From: Microbacterium caowuchunii
GTDB lineage: Bacteria; Actinomycetota; Actinomycetes; Actinomycetales; Microbacteriaceae
DNA: 64,000 nt
NCBI RefSeq assembly: GCF_008727755.1
Contig: NZ_CP044231.1
Span: 2,666,001 to 2,730,000, forward strand
Direction of reading: 5' to 3'
Of the stretch, positions 17,449-26,260 are shown in pieces. How positions within the stretch are numbered: the stretch's first letter is position 1; each line of letters begins with the position of its first letter. The notes beneath the pieces are model-generated. The model saw nothing but the letters and a program-made list of their open reading frames with translations, made no database searches and was not told where the DNA came from. Made by a program: the position numbers and the translations under genes.

Positions 17449-18765
17449 TCAGCGTGCGGCGGTGAGCGCGGCGTCGACGTCCGCGGTCGCCGTCTTCATG
17501 GCGGTCGCCGCATCCACCTGCCCGTTCAGCAGCGCCTCGATCTGACGCTGCAGCGCGTCGGCACCGGCGCTGGCGCCCAGGACGGTCGGGAACGGCGTGG
17601 CGGTCTCCATCGCGGCGACGTAGGAGCTCAGGAAGTCGGACCCGAGCGCTTCGGCGTGCGCCTCGACGTCGGACAGCCGGCTGGGCAGGATGCCCATCGA
17701 GATGAGCATGTCACCCATCGCCGAGGAGCCGTTCTCGCCCGAGTCCGGGCCGTTCAGCCAGCTGAGGAACTTCCAGGCGGCCGCCTGCTTCTCGTCGGAG
17801 GCGTTGCCGTTGACGATCGTGTCCCACGAGTACGAGATCGAGCTGGACACGTCACCGCTCGGCCCGACCGGGATCGGCGCCGTGGCGACGTTCGCGAAGT
17901 CATCGCCCATGGCGTCCTTGAGGGAGCTCTCCCACCAGTTCGCCATGACGATCATGCCGGTCTTGCCGTTGACGAAGTTGTCGAGGTACGGACCGGTGGT
18001 GTTGGCGTTCGCACCAGACATCGCCGGGTTCGTCGCTCCCGCGTCCACGAGCTGCTGGTACAGCTCGGCGGTCTCGAGGGCCTCCGGGCTCTCCAGGTCG
18101 GCGGCGTCGCCGGCCTCGTTCAGGAAGCTGCCCCCGTTGGAGGCGAGCAGCGAGAGGAAGGGGTGCACGGCGCCGGAGTTCCAACTCGTGATGAACCCGA
18201 TCCCCTGACGTCCGTCGCCGGTCGCGGTGATCGCGTCGGCGGCCGTCAGCAGCTCGTCCCAAGTGGCGGGCGGAGCGGCGATGCCGGCCTCTTCGAACAG
18301 CGCGGTGTTGTAGTTCAACTGGTACAGGTCGACCTCGTTCGGGATGCCGTACAGGGCTCCCTCCTGGGTCGCGGCGTTGACCACACCGGACGGCCAGTTG
18401 TCGGTGACGTCCTTGGCGACGTCGCTCGGCGCCTCGGCGGCGAGACCGTCGCGGGCGAGCTCCGGCAGCCAGGCGTCGTAGATGCCGGCGATCGTCGGGC
18501 CGTCGGCGGACGCGCCCTGCGTGCGCAGCGTCGAGAGCAGGTTCGCGAACGGCACGGCCTGGACCTTGACGGTGATGTCCGGGTTCTCCTCCGTGAAGGC
18601 CGCGGCGGCGTCCTCGAGCATGGTGACCTGGTCCGGACCCCAGTGGGTCAGGAACGTCACTTCGGTGGAGCCGTCATCGGATCCTCCCGAGGCCGAGCAG
18701 CCGGTGGCGACGAGCGCGACCGAGGCCGCGACACCGAGGCCTGCAAGCAGCGTGTGCTTCTTCAT
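17449..18765 (-). CDS. Extracellular sugar-binding lipoprotein of the ABC importer
   Basis: 438 aa, CUT1-type solute-binding protein. It has a lipoprotein signal: basic start MKKH, hydrophobic stretch, lipobox VATGC with Cys23 as lipidation site, then a Ser/Gly/Asp-rich linker. FLTHWGPDQVTMLEDAAAAF and the large C-terminal lobe fit the maltose-binding-protein family. It captures the sugar outside the membrane; the substrate is inferred from the amino-sugar genes around it. It lies 43 bp after the PIG-L gene in the same direction. Confidence 0.92.
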   Translation of the reverse strand: MKKHTLLAGLGVAASVALVATGCSASGGSDDGSTEVTFLTHWGPDQVTMLEDAAAAFTEENPDITVKVQAVPFANLLSTLRTQGASADGPTIAGIYDAWLPELARDGLAAEAPSDVAKDVTDNWPSGVVNAATQEGALYGIPNEVDLYQLNYNTALFEEAGIAAPPATWDELLTAADAITATGDGRQGIGFITSWNSGAVHPFLSLLASNGGSFLNEAGDAADLESPEALETAELYQQLVDAGATNPAMSGANANTTGPYLDNFVNGKTGMIVMANWWESSLKDAMGDDFANVATAPIPVGPSGDVSSSISYSWDTIVNGNASDEKQAAAWKFLSWLNGPDSGENGSSAMGDMLISMGILPSRLSDVEAHAEALGSDFLSSYVAAMETATPFPTVLGASAGADALQRQIEALLNGQVDAATAMKTATADVDAALTAAR

Positions 18766-18808
18766 GGTTTACCTTCCAGATGCGATTGCGGTTGTGTTCG
18801 AGGGGAGA

Positions 18809-19501
18809 TCAGGGACCGGCGAGGGCGAACCGCTCGTGCCCGGCGGACTTGAAAGCGGCGGCGCGCTGGTGACCGACGAGGCATCCCTTGACCTGCATCA
18901 GCGCGGAGTAGTAATCGATGAAGCGGAAACCGTAGGTCTCCCCGCGCGCGAACGCGTGACGTTCGATCCCGGCACGCCACCGCTCGTACGCCTCGTCCGG
19001 GATCTCGTAGAACGTGTCGGCCTCGAAGCCCTCCATGTCCTCCCAGTTCTCCGCGTGCAGGATGACCGGCACGGAGTGACGCTCGGCGTCGATCTCCTCG
19101 ATCGGGATGGACGCGAGGAACGCGGCCCGGATGGCCGCCTGCGCCGCCCGCTCGTGGTCGCGGTGCATCGAGTGCAGCCAATGCGTGATGAGGATGTCGG
19201 GCTTGGCTTCGCGGATGACCTCGGCGATCTGCTCCGCCACGGCCTCGTCGTCCGGCAGGAAGCCGTCCGAGTAGTCGAGGGTGACCAGTTCCGCACCGAT
19301 CGTGTCGGCGAAGAAGCGGGCCTCCTCGAGCTTCTGCTCGCGGTAGATGCTGGGCGCGATCGTGGGGTGGCCGCGCTCGCCGTAGGTGCAGTCCACGATG
19401 ATCGCGCGTCCGCCCTCGAGCACCACCTTGGCCAGGGTGGGTCCGGCGGTCAGTTCCATGTCGCCGATGTGTCCACCGACGGCGATGACGGTCTTACTCA
19501 T
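18809..19501 (-). CDS. PIG-L family deacetylase-like protein with altered active-site motif
   Basis: 230 aa with the LmbE/PIG-L fold. In MshB-type N-acetyl-sugar deacetylases the first motif is HPDDE, with the first Asp as general base and His plus the second Asp binding zinc. Here it reads GGHIGDMELTAG (9-20): the zinc His and second Asp are kept, but the base position is Gly. The later HSMHRDH supplies the third zinc ligand. It may deacetylate an amino sugar by a changed mechanism, use another residue as base, or be non-catalytic. It lies 16 bp after the GNAT gene in the importer operon, suggesting paired deacetylation and acetylation of the imported sugar (inference). Confidence 0.82.
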   Translation of the reverse strand: MSKTVIAVGGHIGDMELTAGPTLAKVVLEGGRAIIVDCTYGERGHPTIAPSIYREQKLEEARFFADTIGAELVTLDYSDGFLPDDEAVAEQIAEVIREAKPDILITHWLHSMHRDHERAAQAAIRAAFLASIPIEEIDAERHSVPVILHAENWEDMEGFEADTFYEIPDEAYERWRAGIERHAFARGETYGFRFIDYYSALMQVKGCLVGHQRAAAFKSAGHERFALAGP

Positions 19502-19517
19502 GGATGGGGTTCCCTTC

Positions 19518-20483
19518 TCAGGAGATTTCGGCGCGCAGGATGGTGAAGGTGCGCGTGATCTCGAAGCCGGTCTTCACGTAGAGGTTCGAGGCCGCCGAGC
19601 CCTCGTCCGCCCACAGGAACCACGCGGCGTGCGCCTGGGTCGCGGCCATGCGCTCCAGGGTGAGGTGCAGCAGCAACCTGCCGAGGCCCGTGCCGCGGCT
19701 CTCGGGGAGCACCCCGAACGGACCGAAGCGGTCGATCACGTTCTCGTAGGTGCCGTGCATGGCCCACCCGATCACGCGCCCCTCGGGGTTGCGGGCGACC
19801 ATGATGCGCTCCAGCGGCAATCCGGAGACGATCCCCTCCCGGATGGCGCGCGCCCAGTCGGAGTTGAACTCACGCCCGGCCAGTTCGATCAGCGGCACGA
19901 TGTCCTCGTCGCGCAGGGTGCCGAGGTACCAGCCCTCGGCGCGCAGTTCCGCGGCACGCACCCGCTCGCTCTCCGGCAGACGGTAGCCGCGCAGCGACAT
20001 CTCCATCGAGCTCGGGCGTTCGATGGTCTCGAAGCCCAGCGAGGAGAGCAGCGCGGCAGCCTCCGGATACCGGTCGGCGTCGAGCCCGGGCAGCACGTAG
20101 TTCGGCGTGTAGCTGGAGAAGACGACCTCCGCGGCGCCCTGGGCGCGCAGCCATTCGATCCCGCGCGTGAGCAGCGCCCGGCCGAGTCCGCGACCCCGCG
20201 CATCGGGCGTGACGAAGAAGAAGGGGATCCAGCCGCGGCCGCGCTCGAGGTCGTCCCCGTCGTGAGCAACGCGCCGGCGCACGACGTAGACGGCACCGAC
20301 GACCTCGCCGGCACGGTCGGCGACGAACAGGCCCGCCGGGTCGAAGTTGCGATCGAGCAGGATGAGGTCCCGGAACCGGGTCTCGGTGATCGGGTCCTGC
20401 GGGGCCGCCGCCGTCCAGGCTGCGGCGATGCGTGCACCATCGCCGGGCTGGAACGTCCGCAACTGCACCGTCGCGTCCATCAT
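19518..20483 (-). CDS. Tandem-domain GNAT N-acetyltransferase
   Basis: 321 aa with two GNAT domains. Each keeps the acetyl-CoA loop: ARGRGLGRALLTRG in the first, SRGTGLGRLLLHLTLERM in the second. GGAGGAACC precedes the ATG at 20483 (a second ATG follows at once), so a 28-codon upstream extension is not used. It is the first gene of the leftward operon (GNAT, PIG-L, importer, nagB, D-lactate-type dehydrogenase). It could re-acetylate glucosamine- or muramic-type sugars left by the PIG-L protein; the true acceptor is unknown. Confidence 0.85.
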   Translation of the reverse strand: MMDATVQLRTFQPGDGARIAAAWTAAAPQDPITETRFRDLILLDRNFDPAGLFVADRAGEVVGAVYVVRRRVAHDGDDLERGRGWIPFFFVTPDARGRGLGRALLTRGIEWLRAQGAAEVVFSSYTPNYVLPGLDADRYPEAAALLSSLGFETIERPSSMEMSLRGYRLPESERVRAAELRAEGWYLGTLRDEDIVPLIELAGREFNSDWARAIREGIVSGLPLERIMVARNPEGRVIGWAMHGTYENVIDRFGPFGVLPESRGTGLGRLLLHLTLERMAATQAHAAWFLWADEGSAASNLYVKTGFEITRTFTILRAEIS

Positions 20484-20526
20484 CCGGTTCCTCCTCGACT
20501 TCGAGAGCCGCCTGTCGGCGGCACTG

Positions 20527-20540
20527 AGTTTCATTATGCA
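20527..20540 (-). promoter_or_regulatory. Probable extended -10 promoter of the GNAT operon with a TGAAACT half-site
   Basis: On the minus strand TGCATAAT (extended -10 form) is followed directly by TGAAACT about 45 bp before the GNAT start. The same TGAAAC half-site occurs in the palindrome at 21546-21558, so one regulator (the MurR/RpiR protein between them) may act at both. Confidence 0.5.
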
Positions 20541-20604
20541 GTCTTCTTGTGGAGCATTGTTACACATGACGGCACAGCGATGTGCGCGATGCCGCGGGGC
20601 GGAC

Positions 20605-21465
20605 TCAGACGCCCCGCGCGCCCCGGGTGACCTCGCGGGTCCGACGCAACGCGTCCACGGTGTAGTGGTAGCGGCGCTGCGCGATCCCGGCGAACAGGCA
20701 GTCGACCAGCGCGAGCTGCGCGATCCGGCTCACCATGGCGCCCGCCCGGAACGTCGTCTCCCGCGCCCGCGTGTAGAGCACCTCATCCGCGGCGTTCGCG
20801 ATGGCGGAGCCGGGCACCCCGGTGAGAGCCACCGTGAACGCTCCGTTCTCCGCGGCGATCCGCAGGAACTCCAGGGTGTCCTTGGTCTCCCCCAGGTGCG
20901 AGATCCCCATCGCCACCACGCCGCTCACCGGCAGCGCCGCCGCCGCCCAGGCCTCGTGCGGGTCGGACAGCGCGAATGCGTCCCGCCCGATGCGGAAGAG
21001 CTTGTGCTGCAGATCCTCGGCGACGAACTGGCTGGCCCCGACCCCGTAGAGCAGGATGCGACTGGCGTTCTCGAACCTGCCCACCACCCGCTCGAGCACC
21101 TCGAAGTCGAGGGAGCCGATCGTCTCGTCGATCGCCATGAGCTCGAGGGAGGAGATCTTCCGCGCGATCTCCTGCAGCGAGTCCCCGGGAGAGACGTCCG
21201 CGCCGTACGCGGCGGGCATCCCGAACTGCGCGGATTCCTTGCCGAGTTCGGTGGCCAGCGCCACGCGCAGCTGGGCGTAGCCGGCCATCCCGATGGCCTG
21301 GCAGAAGCGCACGACGGAGGCGACCGAGGTGCCGCACTCTGCAGCCAGATCGTTGATCGTGCTCTCCAGGACGATCGTCGGACGCTCCCGGATCGTCTCC
21401 GCGATGCGCCGCAAGGAGGGCGACAACGACCCGACGGCCGCTTCGATGGTCGACTGAATGCTCAT
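20605..21465 (-). CDS. MurR/RpiR family transcriptional regulator
   Basis: 286 aa: N-terminal helix-turn-helix (about 5-75, with INDLAAECGTSVASVVRFCQ) and a C-terminal SIS sugar-phosphate-binding domain (about 110-250, with LLYGVGASQFVAEDL and GISHLGETKDT). Regulators of this family sense MurNAc-6-phosphate or related sugar phosphates. It lies between the leftward importer operon and the rightward kinase-murQ-nagA operon and probably controls both. The ATG at 21465 has GGGAG upstream; the frame is open 24 codons further but without coding character. Confidence 0.92.
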   Translation of the reverse strand: MSIQSTIEAAVGSLSPSLRRIAETIRERPTIVLESTINDLAAECGTSVASVVRFCQAIGMAGYAQLRVALATELGKESAQFGMPAAYGADVSPGDSLQEIARKISSLELMAIDETIGSLDFEVLERVVGRFENASRILLYGVGASQFVAEDLQHKLFRIGRDAFALSDPHEAWAAAALPVSGVVAMGISHLGETKDTLEFLRIAAENGAFTVALTGVPGSAIANAADEVLYTRARETTFRAGAMVSRIAQLALVDCLFAGIAQRRYHYTVDALRRTREVTRGARGV

Positions 21466-21545
21466 TCGCGCTCCCGGCGTCATCTGATCACTCGTCCCAG
21501 TATGGTCTCGCCGATGCACGTCGCCCACTCCACCCATCCGTAGAT

Positions 21546-21583
21546 GAAACTATGTTTCGACCAGATTACCGGATGCGTATACT
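21546..21583 (+). promoter_or_regulatory. Promoter and operator of the kinase-murQ-nagA operon
   Basis: GAAAC-TAT-GTTTC (21546-21558) is a perfect palindrome overlapping a -35-like TTTCGA (21555-21560). TATACT (21578-21583) is the -10 box at 17-bp spacing. The palindrome is the best candidate site for the adjacent MurR/RpiR protein. Confidence 0.6.
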
Positions 21584-21610
21584 TCTTTCAGTTCGTGCAA
21601 AAGGAGAACC

Positions 21611-22516
21611 ATGAGCACAGAGGACGCCATCGTCTGCGTCGACCTCGGCAAGACGCGGTGCCGCGTCACCGCCTGGGGCCCGGACGGACGCCGCTCCGAC
21701 GCGGACGGACCGGGCCTGCCCGGGCTCGCCGTGCCCGGCGCTCCCGAGCGCACCGCCGAGGCCCTGCGCAGCCTCGTCGCCGGGCTCTCCCCGGCCGTCG
21801 TGCCGACATCTTTCGGCATCGGTGCCGCAGGCGCGCTGTCCGCCCCTGACGGGGCCGCCGACCTCGCGAACCGGCTCGCGCGGGCGTTCGACGCCCCGGT
21901 CGCCGTGGCATCGGACATCGTGACCGCGCACGTGGGTGCCTTCGACGGATCCGCCGGAGTGTGTCTGGTCGCGGGTACGGGAGCCGTCGCCCTGGCGGTC
22001 GCCCCCGACGGCCGTACCTCCCGGCGCGACGGCCGCGGGCTGCTCGCCGGCGACGTCGGCTCCGGCGCCTGGATCGGCCGCGCCGGGTTCCGCGCCGCCG
22101 AGATGGCCGCCGCCGGTGCCGCCGCCCCCACCGCCCTGAGCGGACTCATCGACACCGGCGACGCCGCCGTCGCCCGCCTCACCGCCGCTCCGTCCGACGC
22201 CGCGTTCCTCGCGCGACATGCCCCCGCCGTGCTCGCCGCGGCCGAGGCCGGCGACGCGACGGCCCAGCGTATCGTCGACGAGGCCGTCGAGGAGCTCGCC
22301 GCCACCGCCCTGGCGGCGGCACTGCCCACCGGCCAGCGCACCGTCAGCATCCTGGGCGGTCTGAGCGGATCGGACTGGTTCCGCCACCGCCTCACCGCCG
22401 CCCTCGCGGCCCGTGACCTGACCACCCGTGCCCCCGCCGGCACCGCCCTCGATGGCGCGCGCATCATCGCGACGCTCCGCGACCTACCTCTGGAGGGGTT
22501 CATCCACCGTGCCTGA
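21611..22516 (+). CDS. Amino-sugar kinase (BadF/BadG/BcrA/BcrD ATPase family, GlcNAc/MurNAc kinase-like)
   Basis: 301 aa, ASKHA-fold kinase with the phosphate-1 loop DLGKTRCRVTAWG (11-23), GIGAAGA, SDIVTAH, and the adenosine loop GVCLVAGTGAVAL. The family phosphorylates GlcNAc, MurNAc or glucosamine at O6. Directly upstream of murQ, it most likely makes MurNAc-6-phosphate (and perhaps GlcNAc-6-phosphate) from sugar imported unphosphorylated by the ABC transporter. AAAGGAGAACC precedes the ATG. Its stop overlaps murQ by 8 bp. Confidence 0.88.
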   Translation: MSTEDAIVCVDLGKTRCRVTAWGPDGRRSDADGPGLPGLAVPGAPERTAEALRSLVAGLSPAVVPTSFGIGAAGALSAPDGAADLANRLARAFDAPVAVASDIVTAHVGAFDGSAGVCLVAGTGAVALAVAPDGRTSRRDGRGLLAGDVGSGAWIGRAGFRAAEMAAAGAAAPTALSGLIDTGDAAVARLTAAPSDAAFLARHAPAVLAAAEAGDATAQRIVDEAVEELAATALAAALPTGQRTVSILGGLSGSDWFRHRLTAALAARDLTTRAPAGTALDGARIIATLRDLPLEGFIHRA

Positions 22517-23453
22517 TTCTTCCCACACGACTCGGATGAACGAGTTGATCGACGAGCTCGCCGCGCTCACCACCGAAGCCGCCCGCGACTCCGTCGACCT
22601 CGACACGCTCGACACCCTGGAGCTGGTCACCCTGATGAACCAGGGCGACCAAAGCGTCCCCGTCGCGGTCGCGCAGCACGCGGCGGTCATCGCCCGCGCG
22701 GTCGATGCCATCGTCGAGAGGTTCCGCCGGGGCGGTCGGCTCATCTATCTCGGCGCCGGGACGGCGGGACGGATCGGCGTGCTCGACGCCTCCGAGTGCC
22801 CGCCCACGTTCGGCACCCCGCCCGAGATGGTCCGTGGCCTCATCGCCGGCGGCCCCACGGCGCTCCTCACCGCCGTGGAGAACGCGGAGGACGACGACAC
22901 CGCCGCGGCCGCGGAACTCACCGAACTCGGCCTCACCGATGCCGACGTGGTCGTGGGCATCTCCGCTTCCGGCCGGACCCCTTATGTCGTGGGTGGCCTC
23001 CGTCACGCCCGGGGGTGCGGCGCGCTCACGATCGCCGTCGCCCAGAACACCGATTCCGCGATCGGGCGGATCGCCGACATCCCGATCGAGGTCGTCGTCG
23101 GTCCTGAGTTCGTCGCCGGCTCCACGCGCCTGAAGTCCGGCACCGCGCAGAAGCTCATCCTCAACATGCTGAGCACGCTCGCCATGGTGCGCCTCGGGAA
23201 GACCTACCGCGGCATCATGGTGGACCTCGTCGCCACGAACGAGAAGCTCCGCGCCCGCTCCGTGCGCACCGTCATGACCGTGACCGGCGTGCCGGCCGAC
23301 GAGTCCGAGTCCGCGTTGGACGCCGCCGGAGGCCATGTGAAGGAGGCGATCCTCGCCGTCCTGACCGGGGTCGCCCCGGCCGAGGCCGGTCGCCGCCTCG
23401 AGGAGGCCGGAGGTCTCCTCCGCGTGGCCGTGGAGCGCGCCCCGTCCGCGTGA
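22509..23453 (+). CDS. murQ: N-acetylmuramic acid 6-phosphate etherase
   Basis: 314 aa, one SIS domain. It carries the MurQ signature GAGTAGRIGVLDASECPPTF (84-103) and the second conserved block STRLKSGTAQKLILNML. It splits MurNAc-6-phosphate into GlcNAc-6-phosphate and D-lactate. The start is the GTG at 22509, which has GGAGGGG upstream and overlaps the kinase stop by 8 bp; the ATG at 22536 is possible. The products feed nagA (next gene), nagB and the D-lactate-type dehydrogenase of the divergent operon. Confidence 0.95.
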   Translation: MPDSSHTTRMNELIDELAALTTEAARDSVDLDTLDTLELVTLMNQGDQSVPVAVAQHAAVIARAVDAIVERFRRGGRLIYLGAGTAGRIGVLDASECPPTFGTPPEMVRGLIAGGPTALLTAVENAEDDDTAAAAELTELGLTDADVVVGISASGRTPYVVGGLRHARGCGALTIAVAQNTDSAIGRIADIPIEVVVGPEFVAGSTRLKSGTAQKLILNMLSTLAMVRLGKTYRGIMVDLVATNEKLRARSVRTVMTVTGVPADESESALDAAGGHVKEAILAVLTGVAPAEAGRRLEEAGGLLRVAVERAPSA

Positions 23454-23463
23454 ACGAGCGCCC

Positions 23464-24663
23464 GTGAACACCCTCATCCACTCGGTCCGGGTGGTCTCCG
23501 CCCTCCCCGCCGGCCCCGCGATCGATCTGGCGGACGGATGGGTCCACCTCGCCGGCGGGCGTGTGCGCGCGGTCGGCACCGGCGACGCCTGGCGGCACGC
23601 CCGCGATGACGACACCCGCGTCGTCGACGGCACCGCCGAGGCCGGCCCCGGCGCGACGCTCACCCCGGGACTCGTGGACATCCACAATCACGGCGGTGCC
23701 GGCTGCTCGTTCGACGACGGTCTCGATGCCGTCGCGGCGGCCGCAGCCGCGCACCGTGCGGACGGGACGACCCGGCTGGTGGCCTCGCTCGTCAGCGCGC
23801 CGGTGGCGCTCCTGCGCGACCAGCTGGCGACCATCGCGCTCGCCTGCCGACGGCTCCCCGGGATCCTCGGCGCACATCTGGAGGGTCCGTTCCTCAGCCC
23901 GCTGCACGCCGGCGCCCACGCCCCGGAGGCCCTCGTCCGGCCGACCCCGGAGCTGATCGATCCGCTTCTGGAGACGGGGGTGGTCCGCCAGATGACGATC
24001 GCGCCGGAGCTCGATGGCGCGCAGGCGGCGATCGCGCGGATCGTCGCGCACGGCACGGTCGTGGCGATCGGCCATACGCACAGCGACGCCGCGACCGCAC
24101 GGGCGGCGATCGACGCGGGTGCGACGCTCGTCACGCATGCCTTCAACGCCATGCTTCCGCTGCACCACCGCGCGCCCGGGGTCGTGGGGGTCGCGCTCGC
24201 GGATCCCCGGGTGATGCTCGAAGCCATCCCCGACGGAGTGCACCTGCACGACGACGTCCTGGGGCTGCTGCTGCGCGCCGCGCCCGATCGGGTGGCGCTC
24301 GTCACGGACGCCATGGCCGCGGCCACCTGCGGCGACGGCGCCTACCGTCTGGGCGGGCAGGAGGTGGAGGTGCGCGAGGGCGTCGCGCGCCTGCGGGGAT
24401 CCGATACGATCGCCGGTTCCACACTCACCCTCGCCGCCGGCATCCGGCACGCGGCCGCCACGGGCATCCCCCTGCCCCAGGTCGTCGCGGCGGCGACGCT
24501 CCTCCCGGCACGGGCGTTGCGTGCGCGGTCGATGGGTGCCTTCGCTCCGGGGTACATCGCCGACGCCGTGCTCTGGGACGGATCGCTGAACGTGCGGGAG
24601 GTCTGGCAGGACGGGCGTTCCGGTGGCGGGATACATCCGCGTCGGCGCGCCCGCGATGTGTGA
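23464..24663 (+). CDS. nagA: N-acetylglucosamine-6-phosphate deacetylase
   Basis: 399 aa from a GTG, a TIM-barrel amidohydrolase. Metal and substrate motifs: LVDIHNHGGAGCSFDDG (73-89), GAHLEGPFLS, GHTHSDAATARAAIDAG, THAFNAMLPLHHRAPG, and LVTDAMAAA with the catalytic Asp. It gives glucosamine-6-phosphate and acetate. It follows murQ by 10 bp in the same operon and ends the operon. It is a diverged paralogue of the nagA at 27.8-29.0 kb. Confidence 0.94.
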   Translation: MNTLIHSVRVVSALPAGPAIDLADGWVHLAGGRVRAVGTGDAWRHARDDDTRVVDGTAEAGPGATLTPGLVDIHNHGGAGCSFDDGLDAVAAAAAAHRADGTTRLVASLVSAPVALLRDQLATIALACRRLPGILGAHLEGPFLSPLHAGAHAPEALVRPTPELIDPLLETGVVRQMTIAPELDGAQAAIARIVAHGTVVAIGHTHSDAATARAAIDAGATLVTHAFNAMLPLHHRAPGVVGVALADPRVMLEAIPDGVHLHDDVLGLLLRAAPDRVALVTDAMAAATCGDGAYRLGGQEVEVREGVARLRGSDTIAGSTLTLAAGIRHAAATGIPLPQVVAAATLLPARALRARSMGAFAPGYIADAVLWDGSLNVREVWQDGRSGGGIHPRRRARDV

Positions 24664-24675
24664 TATTCCTCGACT

Positions 24676-24699
24676 CGCCGCGTCGGAGCCGAGACGGCG
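24676..24699. terminator. Hairpin between convergent genes
   Basis: CGCCG (24676-24680) pairs with CGGCG (24695-24699), with TCGG/CCGA pairing inside. It lies between the ends of nagA and the convergent thioesterase gene and could serve both strands; it has no U-tract. Confidence 0.4.
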
Positions 24700-24701
24700 G
24701 A

Positions 24702-25163
24702 TCAGTCCCGGGGCAGGCGCACACTCCCGGTCTGCGGGTGCTCGGTCGGCATCCGGTCCCGGTCGTAGGTGATGTCGGTGAACCCGTGCGGGGTGGGCCG
24801 GCCGTCCTCGTCCACGCTGACGAAGACGATCCGTTCGATCGTCAGGATGCGCTTGCGGGTGATCATGTTGCGCACGACCGCGCGCATCGTGAGGGAGGTG
24901 CGCCCGAAGTGCGTCGCGGTCAGGCCCATCTCGATCAGGTCGCCCTGCAGCGCAGACGCCTCGAAGTTGATCTCGGAGATGAGCTTGGTCACGCAGCGGT
25001 AGTTGCCGAGCTGGAGGATGGCGTAGATCGCCGCCTCCTCGTCGATCCACTTGAGCAGGCTGCCGCCGAACAACGTCCCGTTCGCGTTCAGATCCTCGGG
25101 ACGCACCCACTTGCGGGTGTGGAAGTTGATGCCCTCTTCGGACCAGTGCCAGCTGTTCGTCAC
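24702..25163 (-). CDS. Acyl-CoA thioesterase, hotdog fold (YciA/BFIT type)
   Basis: 153 aa from the GTG at 25163, whose GTGA overlaps the stop of the upstream membrane-protein gene. NANGTLFGGSLLKWIDEEAA is the hotdog helix region with the conserved Asn and Asp, followed by GDLIEMGLTATHFGRTSLTM. It hydrolyses acyl-CoA to free acid and CoA, chain length unknown. An upstream in-frame extension of 130 codons antisense-like in composition is rejected. Confidence 0.85.
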   Translation of the reverse strand: MTNSWHWSEEGINFHTRKWVRPEDLNANGTLFGGSLLKWIDEEAAIYAILQLGNYRCVTKLISEINFEASALQGDLIEMGLTATHFGRTSLTMRAVVRNMITRKRILTIERIVFVSVDEDGRPTPHGFTDITYDRDRMPTEHPQTGSVRLPRD

Positions 25164-26206
25164 GACGTCGAGCCTACGCCTGCCTCCGCGAGCGCCTCCG
25201 GGTCGGAGATGACGAGCGTAACGATGTCGACGTCCGGCACGTAGGTCTCGGTGAGCGTCGGAGAGGCGCGGGCGAACCGGGTGCGCAGATCCGCCCGGGA
25301 CGGCTCGGGACTGTCGCTCGGCTCGACCATCACGATCCGCGCCGGACCGATCGCCCCCACTTCGGCGCCGGGCGCGGCCGCGTCGCGGCAGGCGGTGAGC
25401 AGGGCGAGGTGCGCGTCCTGCACGTAGTCCTCCCCGAAGGACTCCCGCATGAGCGACAGCTCGGGCAGGGACACGGTGCGCCAGTTCACGCTCTCCCCCG
25501 CCTCGAGCAGAGCCCGAGCGCGCTCCTCCAGCTGGGTGCGCACCGCGTCGTGCTGCATCCGCCACGCCGGCCGCGGGTCCTGCGCCGCACGGAGCACGCC
25601 GTAGGCGATGAAGATGACGGTGACGACGCCGACGATCGTCGTCGGCCCCGTGGAGAAGTACTCGCGGTAGAGCTCACCCTCCATGCCCCCGACGCCGGCC
25701 GCGACGAGCCGTCCGCCGCAGAACACGGCGTACACCGACGTGAGCAGCGTGATGGTGGCCATGCCCCGGCGCGCACTCGCCGGCGGGGTCCGCGCCTGGT
25801 ACGCGACCGCTACGCAGTACACGAGCATCACGCCGATCTTCACCGCGGAGGAGACCGACTCCGGCACCAGCAGCGTGAGCACGAACATCGCCACCCCGCT
25901 GGACACCGCGACCCAGGCGCGCCACTCGAACCGGCCGTTGAGCGAACTCAGCGCCACCCAGAGGCAGGCCGGTCCCCACAGCATCAGGGCGTCACCGATC
26001 GCGACGATCCAGCGGTCCCCCTGGAACGCCCAGATGAGGTAGACGAGACTCGACCCGAATGAGGCGAACGCCGACAGGCTCGCATACCGCAGGAACGGGC
26101 CCGGCCGCATCGTGAACAGACTCGACCAGAGCAGCGCCGACAGCACCACCACGACGGCGAGCACGGACACGATCACGAGAGTCAACGCGGTCGCCGTCGA
26201 GTCCAC
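25160..26206 (-). CDS. Polytopic membrane protein with a cytoplasmic C-terminal domain, unknown function
   Basis: 348 aa. Seven predicted membrane segments span about 5-215, followed by a soluble tail of about 130 residues containing RTQLEERARALLEAGESVNW and AHLALLTACRDAAAPGAEVG. The order (membrane sensor, then a domain ending in short alternating strands) resembles membrane diguanylate cyclases, but no GGDEF motif is present, so if related it is degenerate. It is translationally coupled to the thioesterase gene downstream. Confidence 0.65.
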   Translation of the reverse strand: MDSTATALTLVIVSVLAVVVVLSALLWSSLFTMRPGPFLRYASLSAFASFGSSLVYLIWAFQGDRWIVAIGDALMLWGPACLWVALSSLNGRFEWRAWVAVSSGVAMFVLTLLVPESVSSAVKIGVMLVYCVAVAYQARTPPASARRGMATITLLTSVYAVFCGGRLVAAGVGGMEGELYREYFSTGPTTIVGVVTVIFIAYGVLRAAQDPRPAWRMQHDAVRTQLEERARALLEAGESVNWRTVSLPELSLMRESFGEDYVQDAHLALLTACRDAAAPGAEVGAIGPARIVMVEPSDSPEPSRADLRTRFARASPTLTETYVPDVDIVTLVISDPEALAEAGVGSTS

Positions 26207-26260
26207 CGCCGATCACCGCTTCCCGTTCACTGCCACCGAGGTGCACGACGTTCGCGTGGA

